DNA from: Tetmemena sp. SeJ-2015
Taxonomy: Eukaryota; Ciliophora; Spirotrichea; Sporadotrichida; Oxytrichidae
Assembly (NCBI GenBank): GCA_027382625.1
Contig: JAJKFJ010022697.1
Span: 62,001-126,000, forward strand
DNA length: 64,000 bases
Direction of reading: 5' to 3'
The position numbers and the translations under genes were made by a program. Positions within the stretch are counted from its first letter, which is position 1. Each line of letters opens with the position of its first letter. A model generated the notes under the pieces. That model did no database searches. It was given only the letters and a program-made list of their open reading frames with translations, and was not told where the DNA came from. Below are positions 44,900-56,111 of the stretch, piece after piece.

Positions 44900-46850
44900 C
44901 TATGTTTTCTTTATTGATGCTACATTCTTCTCTCGGTTTCAGTAATATTATATGATATGAGTATTTGCTTTTGCATAAAGATATAGGTTATCTACCCTCT
45001 TTAGAAAAGTTATTTGAAACTGGAAACTTCTCAGTAGTTTAGATTACTATGCGCTCTCAAGTTATCCCAAAAAATTGTTTTAAGAGACCTGTCCGACTTG
45101 CTAGCTATTTCTTTTATGAAATCAATGATATCATTTACTCTTATTTCAGGAAAGAATATCTTTTAATTTTATGAAGTAAATTATTGTGGGCCTCTTCTAA
45201 CGTTTACTAATTGCAAAAACTACAGTTGCTCAGCAAAGAGTAATTAATTATATTGTTGTGATACTTCGCTCTGTCCAATAATTATTAGATTTACAGTATG
45301 TCTAATTGCCCAAGTTTTTTAAATGTGAGTGGTATGTGTGGGTTAACAAATTGTTCATCTTAAATTGTTTCTGTTTAAACCGGTTAATAAAGTATCTTCC
45401 ATTTCCTTTTGTTTTTCTAATTTCTTAAATTCCTATCAAGGATTTTTCTTAAGATTAAACACTGTATTGTGTCTTTTATCTTTCTTTAAATGGATGAAAT
45501 TTGAATGGTAGGGTTTAAGATGAAAATCATATCTTTGTCAATGGATTTTTATAATTATGTATTTACCAATTGTTCTTAAGATGTTATTTTATATATTTGA
45601 GTGAAGTGTATGAAGTGAGCTTACTTGAACCTGAAGTGAATAAAAAAATTTTGAGGATTCAATTTAATCAAAGTTCAGCTGCTGAATCCAATTAGGCTGA
45701 ATCTCCATTCCTAACAGAAATAATTTAAGAAATTACCTTCTTGTTGATCAAAAGATGTTTTTTTAAGAATTTTTCCTTTCATCATTTTATTTAATGGTCG
45801 AGTATATTTTATTGTCTTTTTTTATGCGTTTGCTAGCAAGAATATTTCTCACAAGCTGGATAACAGTGACATATTTTATTAAGAGATCGTCCTTGGTACT
45901 TACAGCGATATCTAAATGATAAAGTTAATTGCAGCTTTTTTATTATGTTCATATTTGACCCAAATGTGATATCGTCAGATTAAAATTATGTGAAATTCTA
46001 TGAAGTCTGCTGAGAAGGAGCCTTCTTAATTATTCGGAGAGGCTTTATTGCTTTCATGTTTTTTAATCTAGGTAATCATTAGAATTATTTTTTAAATTAT
46101 TAGTAATTATTAGGTAATACTCACATGGGGTAATGTTATCCTCTGTATTTAGAGAAATAGGATGTGAGCATTTTATATGTTATTAAGGTGACTCTAGGAT
46201 TCTTCAAGGTGCAATATACAATAGTTTCATCACTTTCTGGTAAATACTTAGTGAATTTTTTTATCTATATTATTTCAGAACAATTTAAGATAGGTTGATG
46301 TACTAATTTGTGGGGTTCCACTTGCTTGTATAAAGCTTAGAATTGGTTGTTCTGAGTAAAGTTGTCATACGAAGATAGTTGTCTTTCCAACTATAGTGAT
46401 TCCGTTGATAAAGATTGATAATTGCTTACACTGTTATAAGAATATCCCGCTGTGGGCGAAAGCTATCTCAAATTAATAATTAAGATACCCTCTAGAATTT
46501 ATTTCTGTTTCTATATTTGCTTATCCTTTTACTCAGGAGAATTAGATGTTCTTGACAAAGGGAAATTTATTTACTGTTTTATGTATAAAGAGGCTATTGA
46601 TTATAGCTAGACTATTACCTTATAATGATCCTCCTTGTCCTCTTTAATTATTTAGGGCTGAAATATATTTTTTCCAAGTAAAATACTAAATTATAACCAG
46701 AGGAAGATGACGAATCAATGCCTGGCGAAATGGATAAGAAATATCTTCTTTTTTTTGTAAATAGCCAAATGTGAAGCTTAAAATCTATTAATTTCAAAAA
46801 GGAGATAATCTTATATTCGAGGTCACTACATTTAGACAAAAGAAGATAAA
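44900..46850 (-). pseudogene. Decayed DDE-type transposase (element 2)
   Basis: Minus-strand fragments in several frames. The clearest, at about 45040-45150, is EIRVNDIIDFIKEIASKSDR followed by LKTIFWDNLRAHSNLNY. The hydrophobic-D-N-x3-H pattern matches the second catalytic Asp of Tc1/mariner/IS630 (DDE_3) transposases. Upstream at 46650-46839 a frame reads ISFLKLIDFKLHIWLFTKKR and SISPGIDSSSSSGYN. Between them many TGAs and shifts occur, and the rest is too AT-rich to follow. The gene points toward the 20-kDa ORF at 43.9-44.5 kb, so the two are convergent. I infer one element from the repeat at about 43.46 kb to about 46.9 kb. Confidence 0.5.
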
Positions 46851-47099
46851 TTTGAACTTCATACTAAATAATCTTTGTTAGTAAGTAGGCGAGTGAGCGA
46901 ACTATATATTTTTTCAGACTTGAAGGCGATATGTTGGGTATAGTCCTTTTTGAGCTAGGATGTCATGTCTTCTAATTATATACATTTCGGGATTCTATCA
47001 AAGAACTCTGCCTATTCTCTGCTGTATGCTTTACAGCCTATGTCTGAGTTTGTATAAAATATCTTTATCATTTTATTTGATTGATCCTCAAGCTGCTCG

Positions 47100-48131
47100 C
47101 CGACTAAGAACGCAATCATGAGTTTGGAAAGTAGAACGCCGCCGATAGATTTTCCTCATACTGATTATGTACCTTATTCTGTTCTGTCTCAAGATACTCT
47201 CCGTAGACCTGTTATGCAATCTATTTCTACGCCTGAAGATGGCAAAGTACCACAATCTGTTAATGCGAGTGGAAGCGAACGTTTCTGTGAGAACAATTTC
47301 ATTCTTTAAGCCCATTTGCCATAATAATATTTATTATATATGCTTGAAAGGTTATTATTTAACGACTAAGACATGCTTCAGGTTGTGTAGCAGGTGTATT
47401 TAGGCGTGACGGTTTGATGGAATTGCTTAGCGAAGTCTGTGTGTGCATCTACACAAACACTTCATTGTGAAGAGAGTATGTGTATCTAAATAGCACGAGA
47501 TAAGCATAGATAAGTGTAGAGAAGTAAAAGGATGAGTATATTTATGCAAAAGTGTGCTGTTTATCGTTTGCTTTCCAGCGATTATTCTTAGGGCGAAATA
47601 TAGTATCGACAGCGCTTAGAAGTTATTTCCTTGCAAATCCTCGCTGGGTTCTATCGAGGCTGTAGTAAGAGCAGTATGAGTTTTCGTTCTATTCTTATAG
47701 AACGCACTCGAGGAAATATCATAGAAAAGCAGGTGAGATCGGTTTTATCTCTTGTTAAGACAACCTTCAGCATATCACAAGATCAAGAAGACAGAAGGAC
47801 AGAAAGCATTCAAACAAGACTTGAAGAGAATTATTGAGGATATTCCACTGCCTGTGAATTTTAATGTTTCCCATACTCGCCAGAGTTCAACGCATTGGAG
47901 ATTTACTGGAACTTAGTTAAGAACGACACAAAATAAGAATGTGCCTATTGCTCTAATATCTAGGACTTGATAGTGTAACAGATGGATTTTAAGCCCTTAC
48001 CTTTACTAATTACTAGAAGGAGGATTTATAGTGAGTAGTTGTAAGAGGGGAAGAGAGAAGACAAAGTTATGTGCGAGATAAGGTAGAGTGAATTTTTTTA
48101 GGAAAAAGTATTTAAGCTTAAACTTTAATGA
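47100..48131 (+). pseudogene. Broken DDE-type transposase (element 3)
   Basis: The C-terminal fragment is clear: CFPYSPEFNALEIYWNLVKN followed by DTKQECAYCSNIQDLIVQQM, running to TGA 48129-48131. PYSPEFNALE-x3-W matches the third catalytic block (PPYSPDLNPIE) of Tc1/mariner/IS630 transposases. Just upstream, a different frame reads KTEGQKAFKQDLKRIIEDIP (47790-47850), the usual preceding segment. The expected D-N-x3-H block between them is missing, so a deletion or an IES-like insert is implied. Further upstream, 47118-47309 is open on both strands and GC-richer than its surroundings, so its coding frame cannot be chosen. The element converges with the minus-strand ORF at 48.4-49.0 kb, mirroring element 2. 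Confidence 0.6.
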
Positions 48132-48432
48132 ACTTAATGAAGTCACTTTTGCTTATCTGGAAGAAGGGATTCTTAAGAGGTTCCTTTCTCTCTCTGTTGG
48201 GCCAGCACATGTACCTAGTTTCCTCATCTTCGAACCTGCTCCCCATTATGTGCATTCGTCGTCCCCGTAAGTTGTATAGGATTACGACGCTTGCTCACCT
48301 CGATGCTTGTATTTGCTTCCGTGCTCTGTGAATACCATTGCTCTCTCCTTCATTAAGTAGATTCCAGTGCCACTCTCTTACACAGTTAAACTCTAAAACT
48401 TACTAGAGAAATAGGGATACTTCTGAAGCTGC

Positions 48433-48977
48433 TCAACATTCGTCGCTGATAACTATGCCTTGCTTCTTTGGGTCGTTCTCCTCAACTTAGAATCTCTTCC
48501 TGGTGCATCTTCCCAATGATCTCTTTGAGTACTCTGCACGTACCAGTAGGCAAGACGCCAAAGAAGAACCCTTCTTCTTGGCAATTGTTTGAGAAGTCTG
48601 TTCCTTGTTAGGAAGGAATAGAGCAACCTCCGGATCCCCCATCGCATCGTCATACATATTAGTGACTGAGATCTCAGGAAAGTTTGGGATCTCCATCATG
48701 TTGACATCGATTGTTTTGAGAGCTCTTCTCATCAGCAAGAATTGCTTTGAGGAACGAGATCTTTGTCCATACATTGTCGGAAGGAACAAAACCACCTAAG
48801 ATTATTGTTACTCCTTAGTAATGAGAGCTTCTTACCTTTGCTAGTGAGGTATCTGTAGAGGTCTTCCTTGTTCGGAACCTGTTGCCTCAACTCTTGCGCT
48901 TCCACTCTTAATCGCTTAACATGTAACCTCTCTTTAATCTTCCCCAGGTACTATTTTCTAAATGAAAAGTTAAGTTA
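48433..48977 (-). CDS. Transposon accessory ORF, about 20 kDa (element 3)
   Basis: Minus-strand frames read YLGKIKERLHVKRLRVEAQE, LRQQVPNKEDLYRYLTSKG, then ATG 48793-48795: MVLFLPTMYGQRSRSSKQF, NMMEIPNFPEISVTNMYDDA and GDPEVALFLPNKEQTSQT. A frame shift near 48590 gives EEGFFFGVLPTGTCRVLKEI and IGKMHQEEILSQ, whose FFFGVLPTG part is homologous to the element-2 ORF at 43.9-44.5 kb (YFYGVLGTLHP). The other frame runs to TGA 48433-48435. Codon use is GC-richer than in element 2, so element 3 seems the younger insertion. No known domain. Homology between the two ORFs is seen directly; the TBE comparison rests on recall. Confidence 0.55.
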
Positions 48978-49016
48978 TTGTTACAAATTTGAAAAGCCTC
49001 ATTCGAACAAGACTTT

Positions 49017-52000
49017 TCAAGCTAAATAATTATATAAACTTCTATTATTTGGGTCGCGTTCTAAGAATTCTCTTTCTATCAACGATTAAATTATTTGTAT
49101 GATGTACGACTATTCTGGTTTGAAATTCTTCGAACTAGATATAACTTCTCTGACTAATTAACTGTGATTTAGCTTACGGTGGGCCTTCATTATTCTGATT
49201 ATATCTGCCTCAATGAAAATTGATCGATCTTTTTCAACAACTTTGTGCTAGGCTACTTCCTCAAGCGCTGGAAAAGGGAACTTTACTTTTCTGGTAGCAG
49301 GATTGAATTCTTCATTCAGCAAAACGATGTCATTTGGTTAAAAAAGTCTTGAAGACTTTACTCCAGTTTCAATTACCTAGAGAAGCTGTATTTTATCCTG
49401 CATCAAGCTTCGCAAGATTTTAGCACAATTTAATTCATCTATGTTAAGAATATGTCTCCACAAATAAAATAAAGAGTTTATTTAAATAAATAAATGTCTT
49501 TAATCTCGGTAAAACTGTATACTTCCGATCATTGAAGAGCATAATTACGAAAAGCTATGAGCTTCCCACCATGAGATCTACTTCAGCTTCATTCGCAAGC
49601 TTTGTACTGATAACTGCATTACTTTTATATGAGAGCAAAGTGAAATATACATTTTAAATTTTACCCATTGAAAAGCACCACTTGAGTTGTCTTTGATTTT
49701 ATCTTTATTAGTAGTAGTTAGTGAAATGCTACATTTTAAAAGCAATTTCTTAAGGCATCTTGATCTCAAAAGTTTTATAAGAAGGCCAATAGCTGGGAGT
49801 TAGTATAGTCACATTTAATTCAATTTCATTTTAGGTACTCAAATCGTCATCTTGGCCAAGTTTCAGCATTTCCTATCAGTGAATATTAAGTCGGCAAATT
49901 AAAAAGTGATATATATAAATACCATGAAGTTACAATTAAAATCATCAAACTTTTATTTGAGTCAACAAAATATAAGATGAAATTCTTTTTGAAACATACT
50001 TATAATTTAATTAAAAATAAAAAACTAAGCAAATAGATAATAAAATTTTCCAAATGTTGCTTTAAATTTTACATTAATTGTTAATCTCTTTAAATTTATT
50101 TTCCATAATATCATACTAGTTATTCTCCTCTCTAGCAAGTATTATATCCATTAGCATTCCCTCTATTTTCTAAGTGAGCAGCGGCCCGCAAATGTCTTTG
50201 ATATATGAAACCATGCTCTTCTCTAACTCTATAGACTCTGTATTTTATAGCAGTAGGCGCTTTGCGAGATAGCTTCTATAATTAACGATGAAATTATCCT
50301 TGTCGATTAGATATGTTACGAGTCTAGCTATTTTCAAAAGATGCTCTTTTTCAATATATTCATATTCTCAGTGTAATTTCTTGCTCAAAATATTGTCTAT
50401 ATATATTCCCAACACCTCTGCTATATTAAGATTATTGTTACTCTCAGCCTAACTTAAATTTATGAATTTCTAAAATGCTGTGAAACAAAAACTATCTAGT
50501 AGAACATTATTATTAAAGCAGGTTCTAACTATTTCTTACACTATACTTTGTAAGTTTTCTACTTTCTTGAAGAAATTCGTCATCAGCATAATCTACTGAT
50601 CAAATTTTCTTAAATCTACTATTCTTGGGTTTGGGAAAGTGTAACCTTTGAAAATATTATCGACTTCTTTATTTACAAAATCTTTGAAAAATTATTCAAA
50701 ATTTTTCAAATTATCAGGAAACTCTTAGTTTAAGGAATAGAGAAGAGATATTTCTGTGTAGCTATTTATCTAGTGAATCAAGTTAAAACTCTAAACAAGC
50801 ATCTCTAGAAGTATTTGCTGCTAGGCTTATTTTGCAACTTAATCTTTAATATCTATAAGTGAATATTTTTCGCATCTTAACTTCTCTTCTTGGAATACTT
50901 TGTGCATCATAGCTAGATTATCAAAGAGGTAATTTAAGGGTGTTTTCTTTACCAATTCTCAACTTTTTGTTTGATAATAATTCTTTGTCTGAGCAATCAT
51001 ACAATTATTTTCTTTAAAAAAAGTTAAAATACGGTCTTCAAGAAATTTCTTGCAGCATATTAAGTTAGCAGGTATTAAAACCCTAAAAGAAGTTTTTAGC
51101 AAATAAGAAAGTGAATTTTGGATTTCCCGACTATAGTATAATCAGAGGGGAGTAAATTCCCAACAGATAAAAAATTATACTTTACATATTAAGGCTGAAA
51201 TTACATTTTAAAAATTGATTTTTCAATCGAAAAATTTTTTAAAATTTATTTAAAAATTAGGGATGAAAAAAAAGAAATTTAAAATTTAAAAAAAAAATTA
51301 ATTATTTAAAATGTTTATAAATTAAAACTTTAAAAATTTTTTTTTCTTTTCAAAAAAGAAACAAAAATTAAACCAATCTTTAAAAAAGAGAATATTCAAT
51401 TTTGGAAGTCTATTTTACCTTTTTAAAATTAAAAAAAATTTATTAAAATTCCTTTTGTAATTTAATTTCAGTTATTCTCATGGAAAAAAATTATTACTTT
51501 TTTAAAAAAAATAATCGATTATTGGATTTAAGATTGAATTCCTCTGGAAATATAGATCCACTCCTTTTTTAAGGAGGATCATTTTCCCCCCTTTTTATTT
51601 TTTATTTCCCCAAGATAATATTCAATATAAAATAAATATAGCTAAAGATTGCAAAAGAGATTGGCTCAATTAGTCTGGAGAAAAAGTTTAATCAGAATAT
51701 TCTTAGGCCTTAGTCATAAAGAGTCACATTGAATGTTTACTGCATATAATATTAAGCAAAATAAATTAATCCTGAATCTAAATCTAATCAACAAGCATAA
51801 AATTTGAATTTTTTATAGTTGATTCAATTTATTATTTGCATAAATATTTTTTTCTCTCTTATAAGTCACTATCTTGATGATTTTTGCTTTTTCCCCTCGA
51901 TTTTGGTAAAATTTGAATCAATATCTGTCCAAGTATTCAAAGATTGCACTAATTTACTTGGCGATAACTAATAAAATTAAAAATTTAAAACAAAAAAACA

Positions 52001-52700
52001 GAATTTAAAAATATAAATTTTCCCCATCTTTGTATGAATTTTTTTCAGAGGCTAAATAGAGAGCATTAAAAAATTTTAAGGGAAAAGTAAATTCTACAAA
52101 AATAATGACGTTTTTTAATAAATTAGGTCTTTAAAATTTTTTAAATTTTGTAGGAGTTTAACCTCTCTTTTCCTTCCCTAAATAAAAATTTAAATCAAAT
52201 TTTTAAAAAAAATTTAATTTTTTTTTTAAAAGGGGAAAAAAAAGAACAATATAAGAGTTTTTTTAAAAAATTTCCCAAATAAAAATTTTTTAGGACGATG
52301 AAAATTTTTTGCCAAAGAAATACCACTTTATTAAATAAAGGAAGAAGAAGGAAATATTTATCCTATTTAAATTTAAAAATTTTTTAAAAGAATTTCCTTT
52401 TGGAATAAACTTGGGAATTTTTAAAAAAAACCCTTTGGGGAAAAACTAAACTTACGTGTTGACAGTCAAATAACCTTCCTTTTGGGGCCTTAGCAAAAAA
52501 AATTTTTTAATCACCAGTTTTGGGAAAAAATTAAATTTAACTTATTTAAGGGCCCTTTCTATTTAAATTTCTTAATTATTTTTGTTTTTTCGAATTCCGG
52601 CGGGCCCCTCGTTGTCTTTTTTTGAACACCTTCATAATAATGTTTTAAATTAGTTTATGTAAATTTGCTAATTAAATTGTTAATTATGATCAATCTTTAA
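49017..52700 (-). CDS. Cullin, copy 2 (possibly decaying)
   Basis: Second cullin on the minus strand. The C-terminus is intact with TAA/TAG as Gln: SKNFKPEQSYIIQIIQSL and EREFLERDPNNRSLYNYLA before TGA 49017-49019. Upstream, LNEEFNPATRKVKFPFPAL and a KLNHSQLV-like neddylation segment are recognisable, then cullin-homology pieces at 50.1-50.9 kb, and NVTLYDQGLRIF near 51.72 kb, which matches copy 3 (SVAPLYDQGLRLF) but carries an in-frame TGA just after it. The codons are more AT-shifted than in copies 1 and 3, and the neddylation region reads AHRKLNH rather than ARRKLDH. The 5' third lies in unreadable homopolymer sequence (51.15-52.62 kb). It could be a gene with IESs or a pseudogene; I cannot decide. 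Confidence 0.6.
51150..52620. other. Homopolymer-rich, probably low-quality sequence
   Basis: Dense runs of A, T, G and C blocks such as TTTAAAAAAAATTT and CCCCCCTTTTTATT in the 5' part of cullin copy 2. Islands of normal sequence occur within it. Reading frames here should not be trusted. Confidence 0.6.
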
Positions 52701-53482
52701 ATTAGTTAAGCCTTTTCTCTCTCTCAAATGAGGAAAACCTAAAAGCTTTAAATTAAGTTTGTTAAGTACAGATGTTGTGTTGAATAATTTGTTCTAAATT
52801 TCCTCATTAAAAGCAGTAATAATTCACAAAATATCTTATTTGCTTATGGAATATTTTTAAAAAAAAAAACAAGTTAAAATTTCTCATAAGAGCTCTCATT
52901 TTTATCTTCAAGAATCTGAGCATGAATTTAAAAGAGAAATTCTTACTTTTTAGAAAAGTGTCTATATAAGAGTTAAAACAAAGTTCTAGAGATAAATTTT
53001 GCATCTAAAACATGAAGTGGACTTCAATCAATTTAATTTAAAGATGGAATTTTAATATGAATAGTGGTATTCTAATTAGTGAGAAATCACATTCTAAAAA
53101 TTAATTGGAACTTTATAGTTAGTATTTTATAACAAAGGCATTTGAATAAAGAAAAATAACCTCACCCCCCTCAAAATTGACAACAAAGAATTATGTAATT
53201 TAAGCAAAAAATAAAATACTTAGAATCTTTTATAAAATATCAAAGAGCAAATTACTTTAGAAGAAAAGTATTCTTTCTACTTTATAAAGAATCTTAAAAA
53301 TAAATATTTAGACTGATAACTAGACAGAGGGTCAATTTGATTAAAATAAAAAGATATAGTTTGGAAAATATATAATACACACATTAATTATAAAAGCACT
53401 TCTGCCCCTTCCACTCACTCCTTTAACTTCAGAAGTTTCAAATAATTTCAAAATAAAAGAGCCCTTAAAAATAATTTCAAGA
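52700..53482. other. AT-rich spacer
   Basis: Divergent spacer between cullin copy 2 and the plus-strand membrane-protein gene. The frame at 52807-53004 on the minus strand is Phe/Lys/Asn-rich and does not look coding. Confidence 0.35.
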
Positions 53483-56051
53483 ATGGATGACGATGAAGAC
53501 GAAAATAAGAATTGGGTCTTCTACTATATAAGTTTGAATTCAGTGGTACTCCTCCTGTATATCATCCCTGCGGTACTCACACTTCAAGAAATTAAGATTT
53601 ATTAATATACATTTTTAACTTTTGTCGCTGCGGTTCAAACTGAGCAGAAGCGAGATGTGCAATATCGCTTCTTACGTTATAAGCTTTGGGCTAAAGACTG
53701 GAATTTGGGTGGTTATGGCCTGTACGAATCCTAAGGAAGACGTAATTGGCTGGATCATAATGCTGGAAGTGTCTGCCGATGAGATCATTATTTTCACCAT
53801 TTTCTGCTTTATCTTCGATATACTAGAGATCTACACTAAATTGAGTTTTCAATTATACACACAATAATTTCTTGCCTGCGTATATTTTATATTGTTGAGC
53901 TGTCAAGATCACAAAGAGTGCGGAAAGAGGCTGAAAAGGGCGAAATTATTGAAATTAATAACTCTGACGAGTTGCGCCATTCTTTATGTCCTATGTCTGG
54001 TCATCTAACAATTCTAATAATTTAAAATCTTTATTGCAGATCATAAGTCAATCAACTATTTAATAATCTAGTACAGAAGGTATGTGCTGATGATATTTGA
54101 GAGCAGCATGTCTAACTTTGTGTCGATAGTATTTGTGACTCTCAAAGGCTTACAATTCGTGGTAAACATCTGCATGCTTAAGACTTTCACTATGATTTTC
54201 AGGTTCTTCGTTCGCCTCAAATTCTCTAAGCTCGAGGAAGATTTTGAGGAGCCCTCTGCGCTCAATAAATTCACCGTCTTCTGGGTTTACTTGCTTATCA
54301 TCTACAACCTCGTATACTTCCTGGATAAGTCTACAAATAAATATTTCTTCCCACTTTATATAGTGGAGAGAGTATGTAAATATGTGATAAGTTTTTAAGA
54401 CCTCCAATGAATTTGATCGCTCAGAAGAGTAATGACCTCCTCCTGAGCGGTATATATTTGGAACGCTTCTTTGTCTACACACTCCCTAGCTTTTTCACGG
54501 CCATTACCATTCTATACCTAAACTCTCAATAAAAAATTTAAAAAAGGGTTATTTTTTATTTTAAAAATTTTACTTTTTTCTTTTTTAGGGGCACTCAGGA
54601 AAAATCAAATGCCAAAATTAAAAACTTTAGAGATTTCTACTCGCACTCTCAGACAAATCACAACAATAATATTAAAAGTTATGAGCTTTTATAAATCAAG
54701 GGATAGGTTTGAGCTAAGAGACTCTAGCTGTACCGAGCTAGAAAATTAGCAACACCAATCTTTTGGATTCGCAGACAAAGAGAGATCTGAAATCTCCTGA
54801 CTTCTCAAAACTAAAACCAAAAAGGCAAATTAAGATGAAAAATGATTTATTGTGGAAATCCCCCTCTCCCGTCAATAGGAGACTCTTTAAAAAAAACAAA
54901 AAGGGATAGAGATGAAGTTGTAAACTCGATTGTGCTTTAGAAGAATACTACCTCAGATTTCTGATTTTGGCAAAAATAATTATTTTTTTTCCTTTTTTTT
55001 TAAATTTTCAAATTTCTTTTAAAAAAACCCCGGGCTCCCTCCAAATTATCTGGTCGCTTAAGAAGCTTAAAACAGCATAAAATTTTACTGCTGATCCTTT
55101 GATAGTTAAAGCGGAAGCAAAGACCAGCAATAATTCATCGTTGAAAATCCAAGATATCACGAACACTTAATAGAAGAGCTTTGCAAACACTGAAAGTCGA
55201 TAATTGAAATTTATTTTTCTTATAAAGCCAGAATTCTTCGAAAAAAGCTAGAAATTATTTTGGCTTTAAAAAGAACAAAAGGAAGGAAGGCAAAAAGTAA
55301 AATCCTATAGAGAATCAGAACCTAAAAAATGAAGAAAGCACTGATACCTATGTGGGTAGTATAAACAACAAATCCTCATAGAGCGTAAAGCACATTTCTC
55401 AATAGCCAGTGCAATAAGAAATAGTACAAAATACCTCATTGAAGCTTGTGCAATCTTAATAAAACATTCCTCTCTTTCTTTAGAACTAAGATATGCTAGT
55501 TCTAGAAGGATAAAGCAAAAATTCTGGTAAGAGTCGGACTAAAAAGAAGAAGGGGCTATTCAAGTTTACGCAGACTACGCAAGCATAATTGCCCTCAAAT
55601 CCTCATCTTGCTTAAATGAAAGTTATGCATTTGGAGGAGGACTTAGGCGAGGAGGAGAAAAGAGAAATAGATCTATAGAGGCAAGAGATGCATAATCTCT
55701 AGTACTTAGCTTAAAGCAAGCACTCTAATAAATTCACGGACAGTTTGGGATCTGAGTCAGAGGAATCAAATTATCAACAACAGTCAATAGTTCTATTTAC
55801 AATTCAAGAATTAAGTATATATTAAGTTCGCTCATTTTTAATGGATCAAATTTAGCAGGTCTATAAACATCAAATCTAGTAGTATAGATTATAGCAATAG
55901 CATGGTCATCAGCAATTTAATTTCTTGAATCAATAGTGATTTATCTTTTATATAATCCAGAGATATGCCTATAAAGGAAAGCTCTATGAGTATAGAAAAT
56001 TATAGTGGGTCTGAAAATAACACAAATACAACGTACACAGATAATCTTTGA
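53483..56051 (+). CDS. Multi-pass membrane protein, paralogue 2
   Basis: Same family as the genes at 33.2-36.2 and 59.5-61.1 kb. ATG 53483-53485 gives an acidic start (MDDDEDENKNWVFYY) and helix SLNSVVLLLYIIPAVLTL. An IES (pointer ACTT) is removed, then LSLRFKLSRSEMCNIASYVI, FGLKTGIWVVMACTNPKEDV, IGWIIMLEVSADEIIIFTIF and IFDILEIYTKL. After further gaps come FESSMSNFVSIVFVTLKGLQ and NKFTVFWVYLLIIYNLVYFL. A long cytosolic tail, Ser/Asn/Lys-rich and interrupted by IESs and two homopolymer patches, ends MSIENYSGSENNTNTTYTDN before TGA 56049-56051. That stop is 60 bp from the stop of cullin copy 3. Function unknown; six or seven helices are suggested. Confidence 0.65.
53581..53617 (+). other. IES with ACTT pointer (membrane paralogue 2)
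   Basis: ACTT at 53581-53584 and 53618-53621. Removing 37 bp joins CTC ACA CTT to TTG TCG CTG CGG, giving AVLTLLSLRFKLSRSEM, which aligns with the related gene at 60.8 kb. Two other repeat pairs nearby (GCGGT, TTCAA) also exist but lead into a frame that soon stops. Confidence 0.68.
54530..55045. other. Two short homopolymer patches, probably low quality
   Basis: At about 54530-54600 and 54980-55045, blocks such as TTTTTTTTCC and AAAAAAACCCCGGGC interrupt the tail of membrane paralogue 2. These resemble the patches at 27.6 and 51-52.6 kb. Confidence 0.5.
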
Positions 56052-56111
56052 TAAATATGCCGAAATGAGTTTTAGTTTACAAATGGCTGCCTCTATTTTC
56101 TCTCTTTCATA

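Noticed and set aside
47088..47315. Overlapping open frames on both strands at 47.1-47.3 kb
   Set aside because: Both frames are protein-like and neither carries a family motif, so I could not assign one. Kept only as part of the transposase region.
52807..53004. Minus-strand Phe/Lys/Asn-rich frame
   Set aside because: Composition reflects AT-rich spacer; no start context and no related sequence in the window.
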